The notes under the pieces: model-generated
What the model was told of the DNA's origin: nothing
The model's input: the letters and a program-made list of their open reading frames with translations, nothing else
Databases searched by the model: none
In this document: in pieces, positions 8,278 through 17,119 of the stretch
Position numbering within the stretch: position 1 is the stretch's first letter
How the letters are laid out: every line of letters starts with the position of its first letter
NCBI GenBank assembly: GCA_910583775.1
Contig: CAJTYD010000037.1
Location: 1 to 27,770 of the forward strand
DNA: 27,770 nt
Source: an uncultured Muribaculaceae bacterium
GTDB taxonomy: Bacteria; Bacteroidota; Bacteroidia; Bacteroidales; Muribaculaceae
Direction of reading: 5' to 3'
Position numbers and translations under genes: made by a program

Positions 8278-10510
8278 AGACGCCGCCGATATCGTGGAGG
8301 TGGTCGGAGATTATGTCCACCTGATTCGTCGTGGTGCCAATTATATGGGATTGTGTCCGTTCCATAACGAACGCACGCCATCTTTTTCTGTGAACAGAAG
8401 AAAGAATTTCTGTTATTGTTTCTCTTGTAAAAAAGGCGGTTCTCCGGTGAATTTCATAATGGAGAAGGAGGGTCTCTCCTATCATGACGCTCTGTTGCAT
8501 CTTGCCCGCAAATATGGTATAGAAGTAGTTGAAAAAGACCTTACCGATGAAGAGAAGGCTCTTCAGTCGGAAAGGGAATCCCTGCTTGTCGCCAATGAGT
8601 GGGCGATGCAGTATATGGAGAGAAATCTCTCCCAGACCCAGGAAGGAAGAGACATCGGGCTTCAGTATCTATACCAGAGAGGTGTGACAGATGAAGCAAT
8701 CCGGAAATTTCATCTCGGTTATGCCATAGACCGCGGAAATGCTTTAGTCGAAGCCGCTGTTAAGGCCGGTTATGACCTCAAGGTTCTGAAGACGCTTGGA
8801 CTTGTCGGGACATCGGCTCAGGGACGAGATTATGACAAATTCAGAGGGCGCGTCATATTCCCTATAATGAATTCCGCCGGGAAAGTAATCGCCTTTGGCG
8901 GCCGGGATCTCAAGGGAGGTCTGGCAAAATATATCAATTCCCCGGAATCACAGCTTTATGTCAAGAGCAATGAGCTTTATGGAATATATCAGGCGAGGCA
9001 GGATATAATTAAAGAAGACAAATGTTATCTTGTAGAGGGCTATCTCGACGTGATCGGGATGTGGCAGTCGGGAATGAGAAACACCGTTGCTTCTTCAGGT
9101 ACGGCCCTTACCGACGGTCAGATCGCGTTGATCCATCGATTCTCGGAAAACATTACGCTTATTTATGATGGCGACGCTGCCGGAATAAAGGCTTCCCTCA
9201 GAGGTATCGACATGCTTCTGAGCCATAAGATGAAAGTGAAGGTCCTGCTTCTGCCCGATGGTGACGATCCGGATTCTTTTGCAAGAAAACATACCCCCGA
9301 TGAATTTAAGGAATATGTGGCTTCTCATGAAACGGATATTATTCGATTCAAGGCCCGTGTCCTCCTTGATGATGTCAAAAACGATCCTCAGAAGAAAATT
9401 TATGCCGTCAACAGTATAGTTGAGTCGCTTGCACATATACCAGATCCTATTTCAAGAGATGTCTACGTTCAGGAATGCAGTCGTATTCTGAACGTTTCCG
9501 AAGAGACAATTGCCAAATCGGTATCCAAGGTAAGGTGGAATCTTGTGGATAAATGGAAAAGGGAGAAAGGTATTTCACGTTTTCCGCAATCAGATTCCGA
9601 TATCCCGGCCTCGTCCGGAGCAATTGCTCCTTCATCTGGTTCCGGAGTAGTTGTCCCTTCCCGCTCGCCATCCTCTACAGAATCTATGCCAGGCGGTAAA
9701 AAACTTGTTGTCAAGGATACTTCTTCTCTCAGGCCTCTTGAGAGAAAAATAATAGAATATTGTGTCAAATACGGTTTCCTGGAAATCGAGATTCTTTCTG
9801 AAAACGATGATAAGGAAAAGGTATTTGTTATTGACGTCATCGATTATGAGCTTGATGTTGACGGAATTAAATTCTCTGAGGCTCTCTTCGAAAAGATTTT
9901 CAGCTCCATTAAGTCGATGAAGGATAGTTTCATTGCTTCAAAGGAGGAATTCCTGAGAAATCTTGAAGAGAAAATATCTTTAAAGAGGAATGAAGGAATA
10001 GAAAAGATATCGATGTCCGACATGTCGGTCGGAGAAATCGAACGGGAAGAACGTCGAATGGAGGAGTCTCTTTCTGAATATAAAAACTCTTCTGTTGAAG
10101 AATTTGCAAGAGATTATCCTTCTCGGATTCTTGCAAGCCATGAGGATGGGGAAATACGCAATGAAATAACCGATCTGATAAAAGAGAGGCATCAGTTAAG
10201 CGCCATTTATACCAAAGACAACAATGTTGTGGAAAGGGATGAAGACAAGCTTGACATACTTGTTGACAGGGCTATTTCAGAACTTAAGAGTGAAATACTG
10301 AATCAGAAGCTTCTTAAATTGTTCAGGCGGTTTCATGAATTGTCGGAGGCTGTAATATCGGATGATGAGAAACTGCAAAAGGAGAAACAGCTTCAACTTG
10401 AGATGAACGCCTTGATGAAAGTACGTTCCCAGGTCGCTAAGGAGATAGGTGAAAGAATTCTGTCACCGCGAACAAAGCGGTTGAATCCCGGCTCCGGCTC
10501 AGGATTATAG
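8246..10510 (+). CDS. dnaG: DNA primase, TTG start overlapping dapA
   Basis: Synthesises RNA primers at the replication fork. The CHC2 zinc finger is intact: Cys37, His40, Cys58, Cys61 (LCPFH ... CYCFSC). The Toprim catalytic core has Glu264 in VEGYLD and Asp308-Gly-Asp310 in YDGDAAG. Residues about 445-485 are a Ser/Pro/Gly-rich linker before a long charged helical C-terminal region, presumably the helicase-binding part. 754 residues is long for DnaG, but Bacteroidota forms tend to be long. The start is TTG at 8246: an in-frame TAA lies immediately upstream (8243-8245), no ATG precedes the zinc finger until residue 34, and MIDQQTAQKIKDAADIVEVV matches the usual DnaG N-terminus. It overlaps dapA by 32 bp, so translational coupling is likely. 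Confidence 0.96.
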   Translation: MIDQQTAQKIKDAADIVEVVGDYVHLIRRGANYMGLCPFHNERTPSFSVNRRKNFCYCFSCKKGGSPVNFIMEKEGLSYHDALLHLARKYGIEVVEKDLTDEEKALQSERESLLVANEWAMQYMERNLSQTQEGRDIGLQYLYQRGVTDEAIRKFHLGYAIDRGNALVEAAVKAGYDLKVLKTLGLVGTSAQGRDYDKFRGRVIFPIMNSAGKVIAFGGRDLKGGLAKYINSPESQLYVKSNELYGIYQARQDIIKEDKCYLVEGYLDVIGMWQSGMRNTVASSGTALTDGQIALIHRFSENITLIYDGDAAGIKASLRGIDMLLSHKMKVKVLLLPDGDDPDSFARKHTPDEFKEYVASHETDIIRFKARVLLDDVKNDPQKKIYAVNSIVESLAHIPDPISRDVYVQECSRILNVSEETIAKSVSKVRWNLVDKWKREKGISRFPQSDSDIPASSGAIAPSSGSGVVVPSRSPSSTESMPGGKKLVVKDTSSLRPLERKIIEYCVKYGFLEIEILSENDDKEKVFVIDVIDYELDVDGIKFSEALFEKIFSSIKSMKDSFIASKEEFLRNLEEKISLKRNEGIEKISMSDMSVGEIEREERRMEESLSEYKNSSVEEFARDYPSRILASHEDGEIRNEITDLIKERHQLSAIYTKDNNVVERDEDKLDILVDRAISELKSEILNQKLLKLFRRFHELSEAVISDDEKLQKEKQLQLEMNALMKVRSQVAKEIGERILSPRTKRLNPGSGSGL

Positions 10511-10558
10511 AATTCCTTTACATCAGATTTGAATTAATTATTTCAATCGATAAATAAT

Positions 10559-11491
10559 ATGAATATAGTTGAAATAGAAGGTTTAAGCAAACAGTTCGGC
10601 ACGACGATGGCTCTTGACGACGTCGACTTGAATATCGAACAAGGTTCGATATCGGCGATTCTGGGTCCTAACGGTGCTGGAAAAACAACTTTGCTCAGAA
10701 TTATTAATGGGATCCTTGCCAAGGATTCCGGCACGGTCAGGATTCTCGGTGAGGATGCTTCTCTGAAGACAGCCTGTAAGATAGGATATATGCCTGAGGA
10801 AAGAGGCCTTTACGACAGTATGACCATCGAGAATCAGATAATGTTCTTCGGGCAGTTGAAGGGTGCCTCCAGGCAGAGTATCCGTCAGGTTATGAAGGAG
10901 TATCTCGAGCTCTTCAATCTTGGCGGTCAGGAAAAACGCAAGCTTAAGGAGCTCTCGAAGGGAAATCAGCAGAAAGTTCAGATTATCTCGACCATCGCCC
11001 ATCAGCCTTCGCTTGTTATACTTGACGAGCCGTTCAGCGGGTTCGATCCTATTAACGGAGCTCTTCTTCAGGAATTGATTGAAAGGCTTCATTCCAGAGG
11101 TATTACCGTGGTTCTTTCATCGCACAATATGCATGCTGTGGAGGAGATGTGCCAGAACATATCCTTGATCAATCATGGCAAGCTTCTCATTTCCGATAAG
11201 ATCGAGGATATCAAGGAGAGGAACAAGACGGGAGAGATGCTGGTGACTACATCTTCCCCTCTTTCCACCCGGTTTATCGCAAGCGGAGATCTTGTGGAAT
11301 GGATCAGAGAGGATGAATGTCATAACGGCAGAAAGGGATACGCCTATCGTCTCCTTAAAAAAGATGGCGTTTCAAACATCTGTCTGATAAACGATATAGC
11401 CGTCCAGTCGGATGTTCTTCATTTTGAGGAGGCTCTTCCCTCTTTAAACGATATTTTCATCAAATACACTTTAAACAGTCAGTCAGCATGA
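10559..11491 (+). CDS. ABC transporter ATP-binding protein, NatA/YhaQ type
   Basis: Nucleotide-binding subunit of an ABC-2 type exporter, acting at the cytoplasmic face of the inner membrane. Of its 310 residues, Walker A is GPNGAGKTT (36-44), the Q-loop side carries MPEERGLYDSM, Walker B is LVILDEPFSGFDP, and the H-loop is SSHNMHAVE. The signature reads LSKGNQQK in place of LSGGQ; LSKGNQQK is common in this subgroup. Residues about 210-305 form the accessory C-terminal domain (DUF4162-like) typical of NatA/YhaQ. It lies 48 bp after dnaG and overlaps the permease gene by 4 bp (ATGA), so the two are a unit. Sodium export is known for Bacillus NatAB, but the substrate here is unknown. Confidence 0.92.
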   Translation: MNIVEIEGLSKQFGTTMALDDVDLNIEQGSISAILGPNGAGKTTLLRIINGILAKDSGTVRILGEDASLKTACKIGYMPEERGLYDSMTIENQIMFFGQLKGASRQSIRQVMKEYLELFNLGGQEKRKLKELSKGNQQKVQIISTIAHQPSLVILDEPFSGFDPINGALLQELIERLHSRGITVVLSSHNMHAVEEMCQNISLINHGKLLISDKIEDIKERNKTGEMLVTTSSPLSTRFIASGDLVEWIREDECHNGRKGYAYRLLKKDGVSNICLINDIAVQSDVLHFEEALPSLNDIFIKYTLNSQSA

Positions 11492-12387
11492 GTCAGTTAG
11501 GCCTTATTATAAAGAATGAATACTTGACGGATGTCAAGGCCAAGTCCTTTTGGATCGGTACGATTGTCGTTCCGATAATGTTTATAGGATTCGGTCTGTT
11601 GATCGGTTTTATGGCCGCGGATTCCGAATCGATGCAGAAAATCGCTAATCCCACTGCGCCCGATCCTGATGAAATGAGCGGATTGCAGGTGTTCGGTATG
11701 TTGTCGGGAATTATGCTCGCCATGTTCCTCATGATCTACGGTTCGATGATCTTCAACAAGGTCAAGAAGGAGAAAACAAACCGTATCATCGAGGTTCTTG
11801 CAACCTCCGTTACCGGAAGGACCATGATGCTTGCAAAAATAATTTCCGTAGGCCTTATCGGATTGACCCAGATGCTTGTCTGGGCTGCGATGATTGGCGT
11901 GGGAATAATGGTTGTCATTTCTATATTCCAGCCTGATATCCCCTGGGGCGACCTTGCACGTCCGGACGTACTCATGGGATTTGTGTGGGCTCTTTTGTTT
12001 TTCATCGGGGGATACGTTTTTTATGGAGCGATATATGCCGCTTGCGGCGCGATGACCGACAAGGACAATGAAAACCAGGGATACATGACTCTGATCACCT
12101 TTATGTTGCTGGGCTCGTTTTATATAGGTCAGTTCGCTGCAAATCATCCGGATAACGCTTTCGTGCTGTTCTGCAGCTTCTTCCCGTTCACCAGCCCTAC
12201 TATCGGTGCTGTCAATGCGATTAGCGGAGGCGTGTCCCTCTGGGTGACGATCCTTTCGTTAGTGCTGTTATATTTGTTTGCCTACCTCTCGATTTCTTTT
12301 GCCGGAAAAATATACACATCGTCTCTTCTTCTCAAGGGTAAAAAATTCAGCCCTCAGGATATCCTCACTTTCCTCAGATCCAGGTAG
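11488..12387 (+). CDS. ABC-2 type permease, NatB-like, compact form
   Basis: Membrane subunit partnering the ATPase just upstream. The 299 residues carry about seven membrane segments (22-42, 66-88, 116-146, 160-186, 201-216, 224-240, 247-272). The cytoplasmic coupling region KKEKTNRIIEVLATSVTGRTMMLAKI (93-118) is characteristic of NatB/YhaP permeases. Typical NatB proteins are about 380-450 residues and have a large extracytoplasmic domain between TM1 and TM2; here that stretch is only about 23 residues (43-65), so this is a shortened form. The reading frame is open and both ends look natural, so I take it as a real compact variant rather than a truncation. The gene ends shortly before a strong bidirectional terminator. 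Confidence 0.9.
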   Translation: MSQLGLIIKNEYLTDVKAKSFWIGTIVVPIMFIGFGLLIGFMAADSESMQKIANPTAPDPDEMSGLQVFGMLSGIMLAMFLMIYGSMIFNKVKKEKTNRIIEVLATSVTGRTMMLAKIISVGLIGLTQMLVWAAMIGVGIMVVISIFQPDIPWGDLARPDVLMGFVWALLFFIGGYVFYGAIYAACGAMTDKDNENQGYMTLITFMLLGSFYIGQFAANHPDNAFVLFCSFFPFTSPTIGAVNAISGGVSLWVTILSLVLLYLFAYLSISFAGKIYTSSLLLKGKKFSPQDILTFLRSR

Positions 12388-12410
12388 ACCGGGATATTAG
12401 TGGAATTATT

Positions 12411-12461
12411 CAGACTCCTCTGTCTTACTGAATTCAAATTATCGTAAGACAGAGGAGTCTG
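12411..12461. terminator. Bidirectional terminator: perfect 18-bp inverted repeat
   Basis: Arms 12411-12428 (CAGACTCCTCTGTCTTAC) and 12444-12461 are exact reverse complements around a 15-nt loop. It lies 24 bp past the permease stop and 27 bp past the miaA stop on the other strand, so it probably ends both the dapA-dnaG-ABC operon and the proS-miaA operon. Confidence 0.85.
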
Positions 12462-12488
12462 TAGTTTAAATTAGTCTGTATGTAAAGT

Positions 12489-13412
12489 TCATTTCTTCGA
12501 AGTCACGAGCGATTCGACTTCGCTTATAAAGTCGTTGTCATCAAGATTGTATGGAAGCCAGTTGATCTTTATGCCTCTTTTCTCCATACCTCTGAACCAT
12601 GTCATCTGTCGTTTTGCAAACTGGTGAATTGCTGTCTCAAGTTCTGAAAGCATTCTTTCGTATGGGATCTTTCCGATTAAATAAAGGGTAAGAAATTTGT
12701 ATTCAAGACCATAATATATCAGATCTTCCGGAGAAATTCCTGAATCAAGTAAATTCCTGACTTCATCCACCATGCCTTCCTCAATTCTTGCCCTGAGTCT
12801 TGAGCTGATTCTTTCCCGTCTTTGTTCTCTGGGGATATCAAGTCCTATCACCAGGGTGTTGAGCATCTGCCCCTCTCCTGGCTGAGTCAAGTCATATTCC
12901 TCCGGATGTTGTGAATAATACTCCTGAATCTCGATTGCCCTGATCGCCCGTTTGGGGGTATCAATATCTGTAGTATTGTGAAGGGTCTTTGTGGCCTTGA
13001 GTATTTCGGTAAGTTCTTCGAGCGATTTATTCTTCAGCCTTTCTCTCAGAATAACGTTTTCAGGCACCTCCGGCATCCTTATTCCCTTGATAGCGTTTTC
13101 CACATACATTCCTGTTCCTCCGCAGATGACGGGGAATTTCTTTCTGGAAAGAATGTCTTCATATGCATGATGAAAATCCCGGAGATAACGGTGGAGGTTA
13201 TATTTTTCTCCGGCATCACAGATGTCGATAAGGTGATACCTTATTTCTCCGTATTCGCAAAGGTCTTTGCCGGTTCCGATCGACATCCCTCTGTATATTT
13301 GTCGCGAATCAGCAGAAATTATCTCTCCATTATATTTACGGGCTATCTGAACGGCTCTCCTTGTTTTTCCACATGCTGTCGGCCCCACGACGGAAATTGA
13401 GTCTACCCCCAT
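12489..13412 (-). CDS. miaA: tRNA dimethylallyltransferase
   Basis: Transfers a dimethylallyl group to A37 of tRNAs reading codons that begin with U, in the cytoplasm. The 307 residues are of normal length. The P-loop is GPTACGKT (10-17), followed by IISADSRQIYRGMSIGTGKD, which carries the conserved Asp35. VICGGTGMYV is the conserved second motif, and the C-terminal part has QFAKRQMTWFRG. The ATG at 13412 lies within the last codons of the six-TM gene, a 10-bp overlap, so expression is probably coupled. miaA is the last gene of the proS-DPP-TM-miaA run and ends at the 12411-12461 terminator. Bacteroidota often carry two miaA copies; this may be one of them. Confidence 0.96.
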   Translation of the reverse strand: MGVDSISVVGPTACGKTRRAVQIARKYNGEIISADSRQIYRGMSIGTGKDLCEYGEIRYHLIDICDAGEKYNLHRYLRDFHHAYEDILSRKKFPVICGGTGMYVENAIKGIRMPEVPENVILRERLKNKSLEELTEILKATKTLHNTTDIDTPKRAIRAIEIQEYYSQHPEEYDLTQPGEGQMLNTLVIGLDIPREQRRERISSRLRARIEEGMVDEVRNLLDSGISPEDLIYYGLEYKFLTLYLIGKIPYERMLSELETAIHQFAKRQMTWFRGMEKRGIKINWLPYNLDDNDFISEVESLVTSKK

Positions 13413-14764
13413 TGATTAAGCTTTTTGTCGTTTGTGCCTCCGGTAATTGTACGCAGCCATCTTTTCAGTCGGTAGAGTTTTGTGTCTGAATTGAAGAGAG
13501 ATATTCTGATCCATTTGTCGTCCTGAAAATCTATGTCTGATTCTTTGATTTCTTTAAGGGTGAATGTCGGCCGATATGATTTCAGTTTATTTTTTCTGAA
13601 ACCCTTTTCATCAAAAGTCTTTTGCGTAAGGACTATTGTGGCGAGGCGGGTGAGGTCGGATACAAATATCTGGGCGAGATTTCCCGGATTATAGGAATAG
13701 ATCTTTTTGATCTCGTCGAAATGCATCCATATGCCCTGAACGTTCAGCTCGAGATGGTCTTCCGGTTTCCCGTCGAGATAGTAGAAATATCTCAGCAGGC
13801 TGTGCCTGTCCATATCCTGTATTTTCCTTCCGAAAAAGAAGCGGAGGTCGCCGTCGTAAATTCCGGTCATCTTTTTGATGACGTTATTCACTTCCGGAAT
13901 CGTGATTCCGTTTACCGTTCTCTTAGTGAAGAAGGGAGTGTCGATAACCTGCCGATAAGGGGTCTTTGGATCGGCGATCTTATTGTTGACATAGACATAT
14001 TCCCCGCATATCACATAGAAACGGAGATAGGTCTTGGCCGTCATGTCTCTCAGCTCCTCCGGAGTGATGATCTCGTTGTTTTCCTTCAGGTCGAGATAGA
14101 GATTGTAATAACGGAATATGAAATAGATCTCGTCAAGAATTACCGCAATGATATTAAGCCATAGAAAGACATACCAGTCGCGGGCGTTGATGTCGGTGTT
14201 GATATAGAACACAAGATAATAAACCCAAGTAACTATTGTCAGAATTCCGAACAGGATAACGAGATTCTTCAGCTGGAAGTGGGATTCGTAGTTCAGGATG
14301 CTTCCTAATTTGCCTCGTTCGTTTTTATCGCCGAACGACAGTTTGCAGTCGACGCAGATAGTCATCTTGCCTTGGCGGAAGTTTATGATAAGCAATGTCA
14401 GGAAGCTTATCGGATTCAGAATCAGCGAAGGTATGTAAGGCTTGGAGAAGAATGTGAATTCCTGCGGAATTTTTATAAATCCCCATATATACAGCACATT
14501 CAGAATAATGCTGAAGAAAGAATAGGAAATGAGGCAGAAGAAGATGGAATAGGTTACGACATTACACGATGACTTACGGCTCAGCCGGTTGTTATAAAGA
14601 ATCGTGTAGAGAACCGCCGATCCGATCAATGCCACTATCGGTGAAAAATAGTATGGTAAAAGTATAGAGAAAGCAATAAGGCCCACAAAGAACAATAACC
14701 CAATGGAAAGGTTTTTCCAGAAGGAATAAAGCTGGACGCTACTTACTTTTCTAAGATCTTCCAC
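13403..14764 (-). CDS. Uncharacterised six-TM membrane protein with CxxC loop
   Basis: I do not recognise this family. The 453 residues divide into a membrane half and a soluble half. Six hydrophobic segments are seen at about 19-39, 41-58, 69-96, 108-128, 167-188 and 197-217, with no signal peptide. Between TM4 and TM5 is a polar loop, 130-166, containing CVDC (137-140) and FGDKNERGKLG. Residues 220-453 are charged and soluble, with EELRDMTAKTYLRFYVICG (236-254) and GDLRFFFGRKIQDMDRH (305-321). Positive-inside reasoning (RQGK after TM4, the RLSRK loop after TM2) suggests that both the loop and the C-terminal part are cytosolic. It lies 52 bp after the DPP IV gene and overlaps miaA by 10 bp. 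No catalytic motif could be assigned, so no function is claimed. Confidence 0.85.
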   Translation of the reverse strand: MEDLRKVSSVQLYSFWKNLSIGLLFFVGLIAFSILLPYYFSPIVALIGSAVLYTILYNNRLSRKSSCNVVTYSIFFCLISYSFFSIILNVLYIWGFIKIPQEFTFFSKPYIPSLILNPISFLTLLIINFRQGKMTICVDCKLSFGDKNERGKLGSILNYESHFQLKNLVILFGILTIVTWVYYLVFYINTDINARDWYVFLWLNIIAVILDEIYFIFRYYNLYLDLKENNEIITPEELRDMTAKTYLRFYVICGEYVYVNNKIADPKTPYRQVIDTPFFTKRTVNGITIPEVNNVIKKMTGIYDGDLRFFFGRKIQDMDRHSLLRYFYYLDGKPEDHLELNVQGIWMHFDEIKKIYSYNPGNLAQIFVSDLTRLATIVLTQKTFDEKGFRKNKLKSYRPTFTLKEIKESDIDFQDDKWIRISLFNSDTKLYRLKRWLRTITGGTNDKKLNQWG

Positions 14765-14816
14765 TTCAATTCGTGTTTTTAATAGTCGGTAAAATCGAAA
14801 GTCTTGGTTTCTGCAA

Positions 14817-17006
14817 TTATTTCATCAGATAGACATTTAGGAAATCCGCTATCTTTCGATAAAGCATCACTCTTGCGTTGCACATTCCGAGACTATGCTC
14901 AAAACCTGTCAGAGCCATCATGTCGAAAATCTTTCCTTCATAATTGAGCTTCGAGGTGAATTTGAGAGTATTCTGGAAGTGTACGTTGTCATCGCTTGTC
15001 CCAGACATGATCAGAAGCCTTCCCTTGAGATTCTGAGTGCGGTTGATTGCCGAGGCCGAATTATAACCGCCTTCATTCTGCTGGGGAGTCGACATATAAC
15101 GCTCTGTATAGATGGAGTCGTAAAACCTCCAGTCGGTGACGGGTGCCATCGAAACGCCTGCCTTGAACGGAGAGTTTTTGTCGGTGAGCTCCATCAGAGT
15201 CATATATCCTCCGTAGCTCCAGCCGAAACATCCCATCCTTTCTCTGTCGATGAAAGGCATCTTGGCGATATTGTTGGCGCCTGCTATCTGGTCGGCTGTC
15301 TCATATTCGCCGAGGTGACGATAAACGCTGTTGGCCCATTCACGGCTTCTGAATCCGGTTCCTCTGCCGTCGACCGCCGCAACGATATATCCTAACGACG
15401 CAAGATAATAGACGCCATCCATTTTCCAGCTGTTGGTCACCTGTTGCGAGTCCGGACCATTATACTGATACATCAGAAGAGGATACTTCTTTGAACTGTC
15501 GAAATCCTGAGGCTTTATGATGTAAGCATTCATTTCTTCTCCCGTCGCGTTAGCCACTTTCAGTAATTCCTTGCGCGGAGCCATGCTGTATTTGGCGGCG
15601 TAAGCAGCGTTGTTTTCAAGTTCTTTAAGAACATTCCCTCTGGAGTTGCAGATGGCGTATACAGGAGGTGTGGTGATGTTGCTGTAGCTTCTGACATAAT
15701 AATCCATATTTTTGCTGAAGCTTGCGCTTTCTGTCCCCTCCACGTTGTTCAGCAATGTGACGATGCCTTTCAGATCCACTGAGGCTACGTTGCGGTTGAC
15801 TGCGCCCAATTTGGTGCATTGGAAATAATGGGAGCCGGTCCGGCTGTTTTTACCATAATATGCCGTTACGTTCCAGTCGCCTTTGGTGATCTGTCGCTTT
15901 AGGGCGCCGTTATAGTCATATTCGTATAAATGGCAATAGCCGCTGCGTTCGCTTCCTATCACGAAAGATGTTTTCCCGTATGTCACCATCTGATATGCCG
16001 AAGGGCTGAGCCAAGCGTGGCTCTTTTCATTCAGCACGAGTTTGGCGACCGTTGATTTGGGATTTACTTTGAAAAGTCTGAGGTCGTTCTGGTTGCGGTT
16101 AAGAACCATTACCATCAGCTGCGTTCCCTCGCCGTCGAATTCAATCGATGGGATATAGTCCTTCCCTATTTCAATGTCCATCTTTTTTGTTGTGCGGTTC
16201 TCGATGTCGTATGAATGAACCGTCACTGTGGAGTTGGGAGCCCCGGCAAGCGGATATTTGTAGGTATATTGGTCGGGATAAAGGTCGGAAAGCGGATTCG
16301 GCTCGCAAAAGCTCTTATAGCTGGTGAAAGAATATGTCGGAACCTCCGATTCATCGAATCTGACATAAGCGAGGGTATTGTCGTCAGCGCTCCATCTCAT
16401 GGTGTTGGTTACCGAAAATTCCTCCTCATAACTCCAGTCGGAAACTCCGTTGATGATTTTGTTGATCTCGCCGTCGTTTGTAATGGCCTTGTCGGTGTCG
16501 TAATCAAGATTCGATATGTAGATATTGTTGTTGCGGGTGTATGCCACCATGCGTCCGTCGTGAGAGATGACTGCCCCGCGCTGCGCTCCGTCTTTTGATA
16601 CTCTTTTCAGAGTTGAGCGCATTATGTCGTAAACATAATACTGAGCCGTGAACGAACGGCGGTAGATCTTTCGTGTGTCGTTCCAGAGAAGAATCTTTTT
16701 TTCATTGGCACTCAGCTGATAGCCATCAAAAGAATCTATCTTTATATCTCCTTTGACGGTATTGATGTCAAAAAGAGTGGAAACTTTTTTCCCTGTTTTA
16801 TAATCGAATACTTCGATGGATTTGCCATCTTCGCTTATGGCGGCGTATGTCAGGCCGCCGTTGAGCGGTCTCATTTCCTTGATACGCACAGGTGCTGTCT
16901 GTCGCGGGCTGCAGTAATCATCCACAGTCAAGGCATTTGCGCAGTAAACGGAAGTTCCGGCGATTAATGCCGTGCATATAAAACGAGGGATAAAGCTGTA
17001 TTTCAT
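14817..17006 (-). CDS. Dipeptidyl peptidase IV-type S9 prolyl peptidase
   Basis: Exported serine peptidase, probably periplasmic, releasing X-Pro or X-Ala dipeptides from peptide N-termini. A signal peptide spans about residues 1-25 (ends YCANA). Residues about 75-480 form the beta-propeller (DPPIV_N), including the double-Glu substrate-anchoring motif WSYEEEF and the following MRWSADDNTLAYVRFDE. The C-terminal alpha/beta hydrolase has the full triad: Ser597 in GWSYGGY, Asp672 in GTSDDNVHF, His704 in GFEHSLG. At 729 residues it is the size of the Porphyromonas DPP IV. It lies 113 bp after proS, so it may share that transcript. Related S9 enzymes (for example prolyl tripeptidyl peptidase) differ subtly, so the exact cleavage preference is not certain. 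Confidence 0.93.
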   Translation of the reverse strand: MKYSFIPRFICTALIAGTSVYCANALTVDDYCSPRQTAPVRIKEMRPLNGGLTYAAISEDGKSIEVFDYKTGKKVSTLFDINTVKGDIKIDSFDGYQLSANEKKILLWNDTRKIYRRSFTAQYYVYDIMRSTLKRVSKDGAQRGAVISHDGRMVAYTRNNNIYISNLDYDTDKAITNDGEINKIINGVSDWSYEEEFSVTNTMRWSADDNTLAYVRFDESEVPTYSFTSYKSFCEPNPLSDLYPDQYTYKYPLAGAPNSTVTVHSYDIENRTTKKMDIEIGKDYIPSIEFDGEGTQLMVMVLNRNQNDLRLFKVNPKSTVAKLVLNEKSHAWLSPSAYQMVTYGKTSFVIGSERSGYCHLYEYDYNGALKRQITKGDWNVTAYYGKNSRTGSHYFQCTKLGAVNRNVASVDLKGIVTLLNNVEGTESASFSKNMDYYVRSYSNITTPPVYAICNSRGNVLKELENNAAYAAKYSMAPRKELLKVANATGEEMNAYIIKPQDFDSSKKYPLLMYQYNGPDSQQVTNSWKMDGVYYLASLGYIVAAVDGRGTGFRSREWANSVYRHLGEYETADQIAGANNIAKMPFIDRERMGCFGWSYGGYMTLMELTDKNSPFKAGVSMAPVTDWRFYDSIYTERYMSTPQQNEGGYNSASAINRTQNLKGRLLIMSGTSDDNVHFQNTLKFTSKLNYEGKIFDMMALTGFEHSLGMCNARVMLYRKIADFLNVYLMK

Positions 17007-17119
17007 GTCGTGTTAAGTCTAATTGTAGAAAAGGCGTGGGCCGTCTTTTTGTTCTCTCTTATATATGGAAGAGGAAATCCCTTCCGGATCCTGAAATCCG
17101 AATGAGATCTCCTTAATGA

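Noticed and set aside
11497..12147. Long minus-strand open frame (216 aa) antisense to the ABC permease
   Set aside because: It mirrors a membrane protein gene, is very rich in His, and has no recognisable motif; the permease frame explains the sequence fully.
13622..14164. 180-aa plus-strand open frame opposite the six-TM gene
   Set aside because: The minus-strand frame has clear membrane segments and operon context; the plus frame has no upstream promoter or neighbours.
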